64,000 bases of DNA from positions 55,307,737 to 55,371,736 of the forward strand of contig OZ022505.1 in assembly GCA_963989385.1 (NCBI GenBank), given 5' to 3'. Positions within the stretch are counted from its first letter, which is position 1, and the number at the start of each line of letters is the position of its first letter. The stretch comes from Ctena decussata. Lineage: Eukaryota; Mollusca; Bivalvia; Lucinida; Lucinidae. Of this stretch, positions 43,681-54,186 are shown piece after piece. The notes under the pieces were generated by a model that saw nothing but the letters and a program-made list of their open reading frames with translations, was not told the DNA's origin and did no database searches. The position numbers and the translations under genes are program-made.

Positions 43681-44495
43681 GAACCAGTTATGAGGAATGG
43701 ATAAGAACATAAATTTTCTGAACTAATCGGAAAAATCCGCCCTACTTACATTTTCTTTTTCTTTTTTTTTCTTTGAATTTATAAACTAAGTTGCCATAAA
43801 ATTATGGTTCCAATAAGCCCTATTACAAAAGAGTTTTTAATCTGTATTAGAATTTAGAAACCAACTAATAGTGTCGGCAATAGAATAGAAAGCATTTGTA
43901 AGTTTATGATACCGATAAACTCTGTTAGAGAAGTTGAGCAGTTAAATAAAATTATACTACACGCATTGAAGTCAGTTGCACGACTGAACACTCTAGCAAA
44001 CCGAATACGTTGAGAAATGTAACCCCCGTAAGAGGTAGAACTGGGAACGTCACTAACCTAAAAAAGGAAAATTTCCTATGTCAAAATCAGTTCTCGCGAT
44101 TTTCATCAATTTTGGATGAAATAAATCCGTTTTGAATAGTTAAATGTAAATCCAAAAATGGAGTTTCGGTACCGGATGCATTAGCTTTGTATAACGGCAA
44201 CTCAGGTGAATGAATTCGATTCACCACGCCTTATGCAGATTGATAGACGATGACGAACTTAGATTCAAAGGTTGCACTTTCGCCCAAGGTATTGAATTTC
44301 GGAAATTATTAATAGAATGGATAACCCGCGAATTGTAACTCAACAGGGATTAAACCAATATTCAGGCTGTTTGTGATACTCATAGTTGTTTGTAATGTGG
44401 CGATACCATCAAGAGAAAAGCATCAGTCAACTGTATTATGTAAATTGGCTTTGACTTTATAATTTTATTTAAAAAAAAATCACCTTTGATCTTCA
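43681..44495. other. Unassigned sequence
   Basis: No open frame or delimitable repeat. This separates the two dispersed copies. Confidence 0.35.
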
Positions 44496-44556
44496 ACCGT
44501 CCCGACATGACCATAGCTGTTTACCGAGGACGTTAAGCATCAATTCAATCAATCAA
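44496..44556 (+). mobile_element. SINE-1 3' end fragment
   Basis: ACCGTCCCGACATGACCATA through GACGTTAAGCATC and an AATCAATCAATCAA-type tail: only the last ~60 bp of the SINE-1 family are present. Confidence 0.75.
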
Positions 44557-44814
44557 AAATCGAAAATCTTCATGCACATTTTCAGTAGGTCTGCAACAGG
44601 TGTGTTAAAAGCAAAGAGATACGCAACGATCAGGAGTTCATACAATCAGATCCGCATGTCGCCCTAAAATCCAAGAGGGAAAGCACACGCACAGAATGAC
44701 AGAAATTCACGAAAGACACGCACGGTGACTCGAATGAACAGCTTTTCCCCAAATTGATGGTTATTCAGCTACCCTAATTGAAAACAGTAGTAACGTCTAT
44801 ATTTACCTATATTG
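44557..44814. repeat. Family D unit fragment and unassigned sequence
   Basis: AAAATCTTCATGCACATTTT and GGTCTGCAACAGG match the family D unit. The remainder is unassigned. Confidence 0.4.
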
Positions 44815-45120
44815 ATTACAAAACAAAACAAAACAGAAAGCAAAATACATGTAGACAGCTATTCAGGTGACCGTATTGCTAGATGGCCTTTGACAAGCGG
44901 ATATAACAACATTTAACATTGGGGAACCACAAACACAAGTAAAGCATTGGAACGGTTTGTTATAGATTATTGCGGAGCTTAAACTAGTTAACTGGATCCA
45001 AACCCTCACCCTGCATCTGCGTGGTTCGACACATTTAGCTGGCTATTTGATCCGCATGAATGTATCCTTACCCGTCAATGAATTATCACCAAAAAAATCA
45101 CGGTTAAGACCTATGAGGGT
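44815..45120. repeat. Dispersed duplication, copy 2
   Basis: See the partner at 43375-43680. In this copy the frame across the conserved words is closed, which argues against a coding origin. Confidence 0.7.
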
Positions 45121-45337
45121 TCAGAGTAAAGGGCTTGACCATAATCAACGTATTGCGACACCTGGATAGTGACTAAGCAACAGACAGGTTTCAAAGTGAT
45201 TCATCAAAAGCTGTAGGAGGAGTTGATTACACAAACTTGATACTCTGTATCACTAATCAACGCTGAAAGGTCGAAAGCCCGTAGTTTTGTCAAAAATAAA
45301 TTTTATTCATAAAAATTCTTCATGCACATTTTCAATA

Positions 45338-45570
45338 TGAGCCGCGACACGACAAAACCAACAATGTGGTTGTGCGCCCAGCGCAGACTCAGATCAGCCT
45401 GGGCATCCGCCCAGTCTGATCAGAATCTTCACTGTCCGCATGAAGGTAGCTCAGACCCTTAGCTACCCTTTGAGCACTTAATGAAGAGTCTGGTCAAACT
45501 TAGCGGATGTCCAGGCTGATCTGAGGCTGCGCTGGGCGCACTACCACATTGTTGGTTTTGTCGTGTCTGC
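45338..45570. mobile_element. Palindromic TGAGCCGCGAC MITE nested in family D unit
   Basis: It begins TGAGCCGCGACACGACAAAA inside the family D word CACATTTTCAATATG. Arms CAGACTCAGATCAGCCTGGG and CCAGGCTGATCTGAGGCTGC are intact. The right end stops at TTTTGTCGTGTC, after which the family D word TGCAACATG resumes, so the terminal GCGGCTCA is lost. Confidence 0.85.
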
Positions 45571-45845
45571 AACATGAGTCCAAAATTTCGACCTGACCCA
45601 TCATTAGCTGTAGGAGGAGTTGATTACACGAGTTTGCTACCCTATATCACAACCAACACTGAAAACTTCTACGGTCGAAAGCCGTTTTTCGTCATAAATT
45701 GTTTTGACCATAAAAAGTCTTCATAAACCAGTTCACTTTGTCAGCAACGTTAGTGGAAAGTTTCAAATTGAGTCATCTGAAATTGTAGGAGGAGTCTGTT
45801 TAGATTGTAGGAGGAGTTTATTACAATGAAGACGTCTGAGTTCGA

Positions 45846-46120
45846 ATTGATTGATCGATTGTTTTGGGTTTAACGGCCCTATGAGACAGTCTTTCAGTCT
45901 ATACAGTATTTCAGTCTATATCGGGCGAGACAAATGATTGAAGAGAGAGAAAAAATGTCCAAACAACACCACCCTCACCTACTGCAAGACAAATGAAAAA
46001 ATGTCCAAACAACACCACCCTCACCTACTGCAAGCCGCCCTTGCCTTACTATTATCCAAATCAGTGGAACGTACCGGAATTGTAAGTTACACGCAGCACC
46101 ATCGCACGACCCGACCATCC
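45846..46120 (-). mobile_element. SINE-2 copy with internal duplication
   Basis: Minus-strand SINE-2 with ATTGATTGATCGATTG at the tail side. A ~46-bp segment starting AAAAAATGTCCAAACAACAC is duplicated in tandem (about 45950 and 45996). The head is at the right, CACGCAGCACCATCGCACGA. Confidence 0.75.
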
Positions 46121-46236
46121 CAAGTTCGAAAGTCTGTAACTTTGTTAAAAATAGTTACTTAAATGTCTGACGGACATACGGACGGGCCATCGGACAGGGG
46201 TAAAACATATTGCCCCCCTGACTGTCGTCACGGGTG

Positions 46237-46663
46237 CATAACAAAAGAAGAAAATTATTGTTACAAAAAGTATGTATTCAATAAAATAAAGAACAATTTT
46301 CAATCCGTATCAGGTTATTGCATCAGAAAAATTACAGTATCTGAGACTGGCTGAACTGAGTGTGGCCACACAGGCTCCCAAAGAGGATCTCAAGACTCTT
46401 ATCATACATCGGGGGTGTGAAGTTTACAGGAACAATTTTAGATTCGAAATATATGGAGTGAAGAAATCAAAGAAGTGCGCATGTATCCCACTGAACCTTC
46501 TAGAAAAAAAGGAACTTGATGCCATAAGAGGTACTATCAGTTATATGAGCTGTAGGGCTTTTCTACGACAAAACAATGGAAATAAACAACAAAAATATCA
46601 CATGCATACAATATTATAAATATCAAAGTCATTACAGAAAAGGCTTACAGCAGTAGAAACACA
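46237..46663. other. Unassigned; open frame of unknown meaning
   Basis: A plus frame of about 85 codons (46362-46619) begins with GTG rather than ATG. It contains HRGCEVYRNNFRFEIYGVKK and a Lys/Cys-rich middle. No family is recognised and no splice signals clearly bound it. Confidence 0.2.
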
Positions 46664-46665
46664 TA

Positions 46666-47617
46666 TCGAGGGCTCAGCGCAAGACTATGCTAACTCACTA
46701 TTTTTCACAAATCCACTTTTTGCAGTGTTGAAAATTTGATGGTCAAATACACATCCTGTGAAAATATAAAAAATTTATATTGTTTGCTAAAAAAGCTGCG
46801 ATTCCTAATTTAAGAATAGTCTAAGTACGAAATGAGCTAAATCTTTAGCGCAAGGCCGGGCCGCGAAGCGCAATCGGTACGGGCATCTGACTCGTAAGTG
46901 AGAGGTCCTGGGTTCGAAACCCGGTCTGGCCACATACTTTCGCTTCTCCTTCTGCTGATTCAAGAAGGGCAGTTGTCAGTTACTAGCGAAAGTATGTTCA
47001 CTTAGTACTGGTTAAGCGCTTAGGAGGTCTAAGCCTACCCAGGAATAGTGTGGTTAGGTTAAGACTGTCCCGACATGAAAATAGCTGTTTACCATGGACG
47101 TTAAGCAATAAATCAATCAATCAATAAATCTTTAGCGCAAAACTAGTCTAACTTCATTGAAGGGAATTTGATTTTAGAGGCGTGCTATGAATAAATGGCT
47201 AAGCTTTCAGTGTTACAAATTTAGATACAAATTTTCATTTTCATTTTCTTTAACTGTTTATAGCTTTATGTACAGTGTTTTTAACAATCTAATACTTAGT
47301 TTTTCAGTGATAAAACATGGAATATTTTCATTTTAAATTATTTTCCTTATTTTTCTTAGTGCAAGACTAGTCTATCTCAAGTTAGACTAGTCTTGCACTA
47401 AATTTTTCAGAGCAAAAGGAGTCTAAGTCACAAAACCCTAATTTAACAAAAAACAGATTAATAAAATTGAATAATGTACGCATTTCTTCCCATATTTTAT
47501 GTAAATGTGTCAAATTTCAAATAAATATCTTGTTTATGTACTGATATAATCAGTTTTTTGCTTCTCCTGAAAAGTTTCAAAATATGGAGTTAGACTAGTA
47601 TTGCACTACGCCCTCGA
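46666..47617. mobile_element. TA-flanked TCGAGGGC element hosting a SINE
   Basis: The left end TATCGAGGGCTCAGCGCAAG and right end TTGCACTACGCCCTCGATA are inverted, about 32 bp with a few mismatches, and both are bounded by TA. Internal copies of the end word occur at 47353-47402 as a near-perfect palindrome (TAGTGCAAGACTAGTCTA... facing ...TAGACTAGTCTTGCACTA). The SINE at 46854-47124 is inserted inside. There is no transposase. Confidence 0.75.
46854..47124 (+). mobile_element. SINE-1, tRNA-derived, full length, 16-bp target duplication
   Basis: The tRNA-like head has CTGACTCGTAAGTGAG and the B box GGGTTCGAAACCCGG. A middle domain (AGAAGGGCAGTTGTCAGTTA, GCTTAGGAGGTCTAAGCC, CCCAGGAATAGTGTGGTTAG) follows, then the 3' end GTCCCGACATG...GACGTTAAGCA and an (AATC)n tail. 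It is flanked by exact 16-bp repeats TAAATCTTTAGCGCAA at 46838-46853 and 47125-47140, the mark of target-primed reverse transcription. Confidence 0.92.
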
Positions 47618-47619
47618 TA

Positions 47620-48776
47620 TATTTTTTAATTACATAGTTTGGTTTATTTATTATTATTTTCTTTTTTCCTTATATTATTTTCAAATACAAAAATATGCGC
47701 ACTTACAGAGTCTATGAAAGCGTCCCCCAGCTCCGCTCCTCCACAAAGAGAATTCAGTTACATCATTGTAACAGATCCAATAAATACTGTAGACATGTCC
47801 TAACACGTTAGAGCCGTTCATCGGACAAAGATGTCGGTGGCATATCCGCGCAAATTGGTTCACCTGATGCCTAACGCTGTTTTATGCATAGCATTAGCTT
47901 GTAAAATTCCATTAATCCCTTACACCTCTCATAGACGCTCATTAAAAAAAACAAAGTAAATAGCCTAGTTACGAGACGATTATTAAGTGAGATTATAATC
48001 GGTAGCTTTCGTAGGATACGGAAATTCCAGATAGTCTTATGGATGGCGTTGCTACCCACGGGTATAAATATACGCGATTCGCGAGATAGGCAGAAGATGA
48101 AAACTATATTATATAGGCTCACGTATATTTAATCAGAAGACGCGGGGGCCTGGAATGCTGGCTTGAGGAAAATCATATAAAGATATTAAGCCAGAAACGT
48201 TAAGACAAACTACTTTTAAGTTACTATTGCGTAGAGTCAGATTGCGTAAATAGAGTCAGAACACGCTACATATAAAAAAACATTAAGGAAACCGGACTTA
48301 CATGGTGTATTACTGTAGTAGCATAGTCTGCTCCTATTCATCAAGGGTGGCGATTTATTAAAGCCTTGTAGAATTGTAATAGTTGGCCTAGCAGCTATAA
48401 TGAGAAGCCTCAAATGTCACAACAGAGGATAAATTCTAATGCATAACTCCATTGAAAACTTATATCCCATATTTACAGAATTATACCTCTATTTACAATT
48501 GTGTATGTACTGTTTACATAAAGTCATCGTCATCTTATCAGTCTCCCCATACCTGTACGTAAGCAGACGGACTACTGGTTTTCAGTTTTTATGGCGTTTT
48601 TTACCTTGAATTCTTTCTTACTTCTTTCAGGGAAAAAGTCTGCTAGACAACATGTTTTTCCTTAGTTTTAAAGGATTTTGGGGCACTTATGGATTTCTTT
48701 GAAATTGATGACCTCTGATGACGTTTGCCATGCTTGGACCTGGTTGTGGTGTAGGTATTTTTATGTCAGACTGAAA
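47620..48776. other. Unassigned sequence
   Basis: Frames at 47681-47863 and 47871-48122 (minus) are short and motif-free. No RNA gene or repeat boundary is seen over 1.1 kb; this is one of the longest stretches free of recognised repeats. Confidence 0.35.
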
Positions 48777-48839
48777 GATTGATTGATTGATTGTTGCTTC
48801 ACGTCCACTGTAAACAGCTATGGTCATGTCGGGACGGTC
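48777..48839 (-). mobile_element. SINE-1 3' end fragment (minus)
   Basis: (GATT)n then GCTTCACGTCCACTGTAAAC and GTCATGTCGGGACGGTC: the reverse complement of the SINE-1 3' end only. Confidence 0.75.
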
Positions 48840-49385
48840 AGAGCGCACGAACGTAACTCTATTGCAAGTAATTACGAAGTTAGCTCCCTTCCTAGTTTTT
48901 TTACTGTATTTTTCTTGTCCGGAGCATATCTCTGAAAGTACTGAAGGGAACGTTAAAACATTACCACAACGTCGACTAGATATTTGCTATGGCGTAAATA
49001 ATATCAGGGTTGTGACGTAGGTTATCGCCCTTGCACATAGCATTTCACGCTATGTCCAATTGGATGCCTTCTCGTGTTTGTTACACTCTACTCGTCATGG
49101 AAGTTATGTTTTCTGTATGTATTGTAAACATCTTAATTGTTTTACCTTTCCTTTCAGTGGAATTCGAAGGTTCTGCTCTATGCACGTCCTAGATGTATCC
49201 TTTCGACGATTTTTGTTTTGGGCCTGCTTGTTTATTAAGATCGGTAGAACGGCTGAAATAAGACAAGGTCAGAATTGATTTTCAGAAAATAATTTTCAAG
49301 ATTCTTTCAACATTTGAAAGCCTTTAGTGTCCTCTCAGCATGTGTTTGAGGACTGATACTACGGGCATACAATGTCATGATATTT
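48840..49385. other. Unassigned sequence; related segment at 50400-50530
   Basis: TTTTTGTTTTGGGCCTGCTTGTTT...AAGATCGGTAG and TTTTCAGAAAATAATTTTCA...GACATTTGAAAGC here match 50410-50530, so a ~120-bp dispersed repeat is present at both sites. Confidence 0.5.
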
Positions 49386-49588
49386 CAGTGCTCCAGATAA
49401 GAAGGGGTAACAGAGATAATTTTGGGATAATTATACATATTTTTCCATAAAAACATACTTTGTGACCCATCATTAGAACCGTCTCGCCGAGACGGTTCTA
49501 ATGAGGGGTCACAATGTATGTTTTCGTTGAGAAATAAGAAAAATTATCTTTGAATTATCCTCATAACCCCTTCTTATCTGGAGCTCTG
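49386..49588. mobile_element. 203-bp palindromic MITE with 5-bp flanking repeat
   Basis: CAGTGCTCCAGATAAGAAGG at the left and CCTTCTTATCTGGAGCTCTG at the right are inverted, and the whole element folds onto itself around CGTCTCGCCGAGACGG. TATTT lies directly outside each end (49381-49385 and 49589-49593). Confidence 0.85.
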
Positions 49589-49625
49589 TATTTTCATATA
49601 CAGAAACACCAAGATTTATAGATTT

Positions 49626-49861
49626 GTTAGTTGGTTGTTTTGGGTTGAACGGCCTTTTGAGACAGTATTTCAGTCTATATCGGGCCGTTTCCTAGAGAGA
49701 GGGAGACAGAAAAGAGAAATGACAGACGAGAGAAAAAAAAAACACCAAACAACCCCCGCCCGCACCTACTGCAAGCACTGTGGAATCTTGCCCTACTTTT
49801 ATCAAAATAAATAGTACACCACGGCACTGGAAGGTATAACCAGCAACCATCGGCCGACCCC
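49626..49861 (-). mobile_element. SINE-2 copy (minus)
   Basis: TTAGTTGGTTGTTTTGGGTT at the tail side, GAACGGCCTTTTGAGACAGT, TATCGGGCCGTTTCC, GCACCTACTGCAAGCACTGT and the head at the right. The CCAA-type tail differs from the TCAA tail of the 54187 copy, suggesting subfamilies. Confidence 0.75.
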
Positions 49862-51038
49862 CAACCCCGCGATTTCTAGAATGCTTGAATAACTGAGGTC
49901 GTGAGGGTTGTTCAGTGGGTAGTTGTCAGCAATTACGTTAAAATACTGCACGGCTGTGAGAAGGATATAAAAATGCTCTAAAATGATGTTAACGGGCACT
50001 AACACCGTAAATGACCGTTCTGAGTTAAACACAGTAAATGACCGTTCTGAGTCAATTGCAGTCAAACTATGGCAAATCCAGGCACAAAAGCATGTTTTCA
50101 CATTCAACCCATATCCTTCCGACGAGGGAATTTTCAGAAAGATCGTTCGAAAAGGGAATGCGGTCGAATATATAACTCTAATTTTTACGTATCTTCTTGA
50201 TGAGTCAAATCGAAAGTACAATCGATAGGAAAATATAGCTATTCAATATATAACACTTGTTTTTCTCGTGACGTTTGAGGTCACCGCGCAGAGGTAACAC
50301 TACTAAGAAATATGCGCAAGGACTTTTTTTCCTTTTCGTATTTTCTTTATATCTCTCCCTCTTTCTCTCTCTCTTCTTATTTCGCTCTTTATCACGCATT
50401 TACCCCATATTTTTGTTTTGGCCCTGCTTGTTTGATAAGATCGGTAGGACAATTCAAAAAGACACGGCCAGAGTCAATTTTCTGAAGATAATTTTTCATT
50501 TTTTTTTTTTTTTTTTGACATTTGAAAGCTTCTAGTGTCCTCCCCAACTGATACAAGGCCATGGTACTGGAATAAACAGAGAAAACAATATCAATAGAAT
50601 GTTTTGATATATGAGGTCTTGATGGATGGTCGTTTATAACGTCATAGTCAGCAATTACGTTAAAATATGCCACGGCTGTGGAAATGCTAGTTATAATTAT
50701 TGAAAATAAAATCTCTTAAGTATTGGGACAGATAAGTCAGAGCAAAACAATGCAGAGAACAAGTTTGATTAGGGCCAATACATGTAACTGTTGGTCATTT
50801 CACCTGCAACCTTTGGATGCGTTACCACAGTGTAAAACAAAACTGTGCCATTTTAGGATAATTTCAGTAATAAGGATAATTTCAGTAATTTCTTTCAGTG
50901 TCCCGATTTTAATACTGTTTTTGGTACCGCATATTTAAGCATTTAGAGGTGCTACCTCACGATATGGTTAATATTTATTTCTTCTAGGACAGTTAGGACT
51001 ATCATATCTGATAACGTAAAATCACATCAACTGTTCAT
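49862..51038. other. Mostly unassigned; two related halves
   Basis: 49905-49990 (TTGTCAGCAATTACGTTAAA, CACGGCTGTGAG) and 50620-50690 (AGTCAGCAATTACGTTAAAA, CACGGCTGTGG) are direct repeats. A 27-bp step repeat AACACAGTAAATGACCGTTC/AACACCGTAAATGACCGTTC lies at 50000-50052. CT-rich tracts occupy 50330-50395. No gene is supported. Confidence 0.45.
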
Positions 51039-51475
51039 TAGTGTCTGTATCAAGGCTATGTCAAAAATCATATTAAGTTCCATAAAGATAAAGTCATGGA
51101 TATCTAAAAATACTGACTATATTCTAACATAGTGTCTGTATCAAGGTCTGGTGGTGCGATGGTGCTGTGTGTAATTTCCAGTGCCGGGACGTCCTACTGA
51201 TTTGGTACATTGAAGGGCAAGGGCCTACTCTGCTTGCAGTAGGTGCGGGTAGGGGTTGTTTGGACATTTTTTCTTTCGTCTATCATTTCTTCTCTTTCTC
51301 CCTCTCTGGGAGACGGCCCGATATAGACTGAAATGCTGTCTCAAATAGGGCCGTTAAACAAAAAACAATCCATCAATCAATCTGAATCAAGGCTATGTCA
51401 AAAATCATATTAAGTTCCATAAAGTCGTGGATATCGAAAAATAGTGACTAGTCTGACTGTCTATATCCTAACATA
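51039..51475. repeat. 91-bp tandem duplication split by a SINE
   Basis: GTGTCTGTATCAAGG at 51041-51055 recurs at 51132-51146 (91-bp period). The rest of the second unit resumes after the SINE at 51381 (GAATCAAGGCTATGTCAAAA). The duplication therefore predates the SINE insertion. Confidence 0.85.
51147..51380 (+). mobile_element. SINE-2, full length, 12-bp target duplication
   Basis: Head TCTGGTGGTGCGATGGTGCT, body GGGCAAGGGCCTACTCTGCT, GGGAGACGGCCCGATATAGA and GGGCCGTTAAAC, tail CCATCAATCAA. Flanks TCTGTATCAAGG (51135-51146) and TCTGAATCAAGG (51381-51392) differ at one base. The adjoining tandem copy supplies the pre-insertion sequence, confirming the exact boundaries. Confidence 0.9.
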
Positions 51476-51672
51476 ATGTTTTCTGTAGATGTTATCGCTG
51501 ATATAATGCCATCTGTCATAAAAAAGGAAGAACGTTGAAACCCTATGTATATTTCCTGTTTATGAAATTCAGATGAAAGGTCGTCGCTTCTTGAATTGTA
51601 CCAAAAAAGAAACTGGAGTTCGAACGAAGAGACAGTTAACCTAATTGCTAATATTTATAGTTTCAACACAAA

Positions 51673-51894
51673 TGAGCCGCGACACGACAAAACCAAGAAA
51701 GTAGTTGTGCGCCCAGCGCAGACTCAGATGAGCCTGGGCATCCGCCCAGTCTGATCAGAGTCTTTGCTGTCCGCATGGGGGTAGCTTACAACCTGAGCTA
51801 CGCTTTAAGTGCTTAGCGAAGAGTCTGATCAGACTGGGCAGATACTCAGTCTGCGCTGGGCGAACAACCACTTTGTTTTCTCGTGTCGCTGCTC
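51673..51894. mobile_element. Palindromic TGAGCCGCGAC MITE
   Basis: TGAGCCGCGACACGACAAAA to TTTTCTCGTGTCGCTGCTC. The right arm has lost CAGGCTGATCTG but is otherwise typical. Confidence 0.85.
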
Positions 51895-52036
51895 CTAATG
51901 TTTCCAACACAAAAACACAGTTTTCTGCACGTAAGTATAAAAAAGAATTTTGCCTTGACATTAAACCGCGCGGCCGGTACAAAGGAAATTAAGTCTAGAT
52001 ACGTGATACTTTTCTCAAATAACAAGTAAAAATTGG

Positions 52037-52379
52037 TGTTGTGCTGTGTGGCGGCCGTAAAACGTCACCCCGGTACATCATCCATAGTGCAGATATATTT
52101 TATTTTCGTCCTTTGAGATCAGGGGATATATTCTGATAAATCTGAAATTTCAGATTGGTTTAGACTCATTTTAGATCATCATCTTTTATATTATTTGGAC
52201 CTGTTTTGATTCTAATCAGTCTTTGAATCGACTGCCCAATAAAAATTAAAGACATTACTCTACGCTTTTCTCTGGTTTCGTCACCAGGGTCACTGATGAG
52301 CCTTTATTAGCCGAAACTACGTAGTCTGGCCTATGTTCCTTCTTCTGAATGTACTCTCTGCTCTTGAAGGATTTTTCTA
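52037..52379 (+). repeat. Dispersed repeat G, near full length
   Basis: GTGTTGTGCTGTGTGGCGGC at the left, AGTGCAGATATATTTTATTT, CTTTGAGATCAGGGGATA, CAGGGTCACTGATGAGCC, GCCGAAACTACGTAGTCTGG and GAATGTACTCTCTGCTCTTG at the right. It is matched in reverse at 57207-57579 and partly at 55195-55440, 56466-56968 and 57607-57712. The class is undetermined; it has no coding capacity. Confidence 0.65.
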
Positions 52380-52826
52380 AGATTTGAATGGTGGAAGGTG
52401 GAAGCAAATCTGACTTCATCCCATTCTTCAGCACAGGGCTTATGAAGAAAAAAAAATAAATGCTGTGTGGTTGTCAAGAGATAGCCTGAACGTAAAACCA
52501 AGCGGGGCACACGGCGAAACCATAATTCTAATAGAAAATGTGTTTACAGTAAGCATTTTCTCAAAATGTTCAAAAAAATAATTTCAAATGTGATTGTATA
52601 TTTATACAGATATATTTCTTAAGACTGTTTACATGTACTCCAAAGATGAAGACAGACAGCCTCCAGGGATCTGACGTTTCGTCTCAGAAAGCTTTTCTCT
52701 GATTTTAATTATTTACCAGAAGTTTTGAAAAGGTTCATTTTAACTCTAATTTTTATATTCGGTTTTGAATAATTTTATACTGTGTCCATCGCCATAGGAC
52801 AGACAAAGATCATCCACGAGAATAAT

Positions 52827-53065
52827 TGAGCCGCGACACGACAAAACCAACAATGTGGTCGTTCGCCCAGCGCAAACTCAGATCAGCCTGGGCATTCACC
52901 CAGTCTGATCAGAGTCTTCACTGTCCGCATGGAGGAAAGCTTAGACCCTTAGCTACCCTTTGAGCACTAAACGAAGAGTCTGATCTGACTGGGCAGATGC
53001 CCAGACTGATCTGAGTCTGCGCTGGGCGCACAACCACACTGTTGGCTTTCTCGTGTCGCGGCTCA
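52827..53065. mobile_element. Palindromic TGAGCCGCGAC MITE, complete, AAT flanks
   Basis: A 239-bp copy with perfect ends TGAGCCGCGACACGACAAAA and TTTCTCGTGTCGCGGCTCA. AAT lies directly outside on both sides (52824-52826 and 53066-53068), a candidate 3-bp target duplication. The arms are the least diverged in the window, so this may be the youngest copy. Confidence 0.92.
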
Positions 53066-53589
53066 AATTATCAAATTTTGTTGCACAAGGCAAGCTTTTA
53101 TTGCTCTGATTATTTCTGTTAAGTTTGACAGAGATATTCCTAAAGTTGCATGGCCAAAACCACCTTTAGCGTATTTATGGCGAGTTTCACTTTTACAAAT
53201 TTCCTGACTCTGGCTCGGGGATTATGTGATCCAACGATTATGACATTATAGCTAACGCTTCATGAAGAATGTCGGCTCATTCACTGCGTAGTCCCCCGTG
53301 ATATGCTCTGTCAGTCCGTCCATCTGTAGGCAAATCGTTTAAACCTCAACTCCTCCTTCAATTTATTTTATCTTATTCTATTTTTACTTTGAAACTTTCA
53401 GCATGTTTTCATCACCTTTGAGTTGGGACATAGTTTATAGGGTTCATGGTCGAATCTTCTCTGCCAAAGTTATTTGTAAATCTATAAACAGAAAATGTGA
53501 CCGCAACTCCTTCATTTTTTTACCGATTTTGCGAAATGTTTCAGAATATTGTTATTTTAATCTAACGTCGATCATACTCAGGATCGGAC
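53066..53589. other. Unassigned sequence
   Basis: Frame 53403-53600 is short with no motif. No repeat boundary is seen. Confidence 0.35.
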
Positions 53590-53940
53590 TTCTTTTCTAA
53601 GGGACCGACCATTTGATATTCTTTGAGGGGGGGGGGGGGGGGGCATATTTTTTTCCAAAAAATTCCTGTCTTTGGATATGCAAGAAAAAAATAAATTGGC
53701 TCGTATGGGGATTTAAAAAATAATCTGGTTTCAGAAGTCAGTGAATAAAAACAACCTGGCTCCACCTAAAATTAAAAAAAAAATAGTCTGCAGATAATTC
53801 CTTTTGAATTGAGATTTTAAAATGTCGCTGGCGCCCCAGAACCCCCCCCCCCTCCCATATTTATAGTAATGTTTTAGTATTATCTTACACCAACAGCCCC
53901 CCCCCCCCCCCCCTCTCCTCTCACCGCATGTGCATACAAT
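53590..53940 (-). repeat. Repeat H (minus) with G/C homopolymers
   Basis: GGGACCGACCATTTGATATT followed by a G run (about 53626-53643) is the reverse complement of the AATATCAAATGGTCGGTCC block at 55800-55822. CAGAAGTCAGTGAATAAAAACAACCTGGCTCCACC matches the block at 55550 (same orientation there), so arms of both orientations are present. C runs lie at about 53841-53853 and 53896-53912. Neighbouring frames are homopolymer artefacts. Confidence 0.55.
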
Positions 53941-54186
53941 TACAAAAAAATTCCTATGCAACATTCACATACATGTATTTTTGATCTGCTCCATTACTGA
54001 CTAAATGTTTCTACTAACTAAAACTGAATTGCAAAAGAGTCACTAGCTTATAGAACACAAAGCCCTATGGCAAAATAAACACTCTAAAAGACAAAATTCC
54101 TAAAAAAAACCTTATTTTTTATCATCATTCCTAGTTATGCTCTATTGTTTCCAGTCTTAAAATTTACCATTAAAATTGGGAAATTG

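Larger units (their letters stand above)
45175..46236 (+). repeat. Family D element, decayed and twice interrupted
   Basis: Units with AGGAGGAGTTGATTACAC, ATAAAAATTCTTCATGCACA and TTTCGTCATAAA recur at 45210, 45610 and 45770. The 3' block at 46163-46236 (GACGGACATACGGACGGGCC..., then CCCCCCTGACTGTCGTCACG) matches 20190-20260. A palindromic MITE (45338) and a SINE-2 (45846) are inserted within it. Confidence 0.6.

Noticed and set aside
46362..46619. 85-codon plus-strand frame (HRGCEVYRNNF...)
   Set aside because: It starts at GTG, has no recognised family and no clear exon boundaries. It could be an exon, but I cannot support it as a gene.
50205..50535. Low-complexity frames at the CT-rich tract
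   Set aside because: Composition reflects a TCTC/CTTT microsatellite-like stretch and no gene.
53731..53964. Glycine-rich minus-strand frame
   Set aside because: Produced by C/G homopolymers and repeat H.
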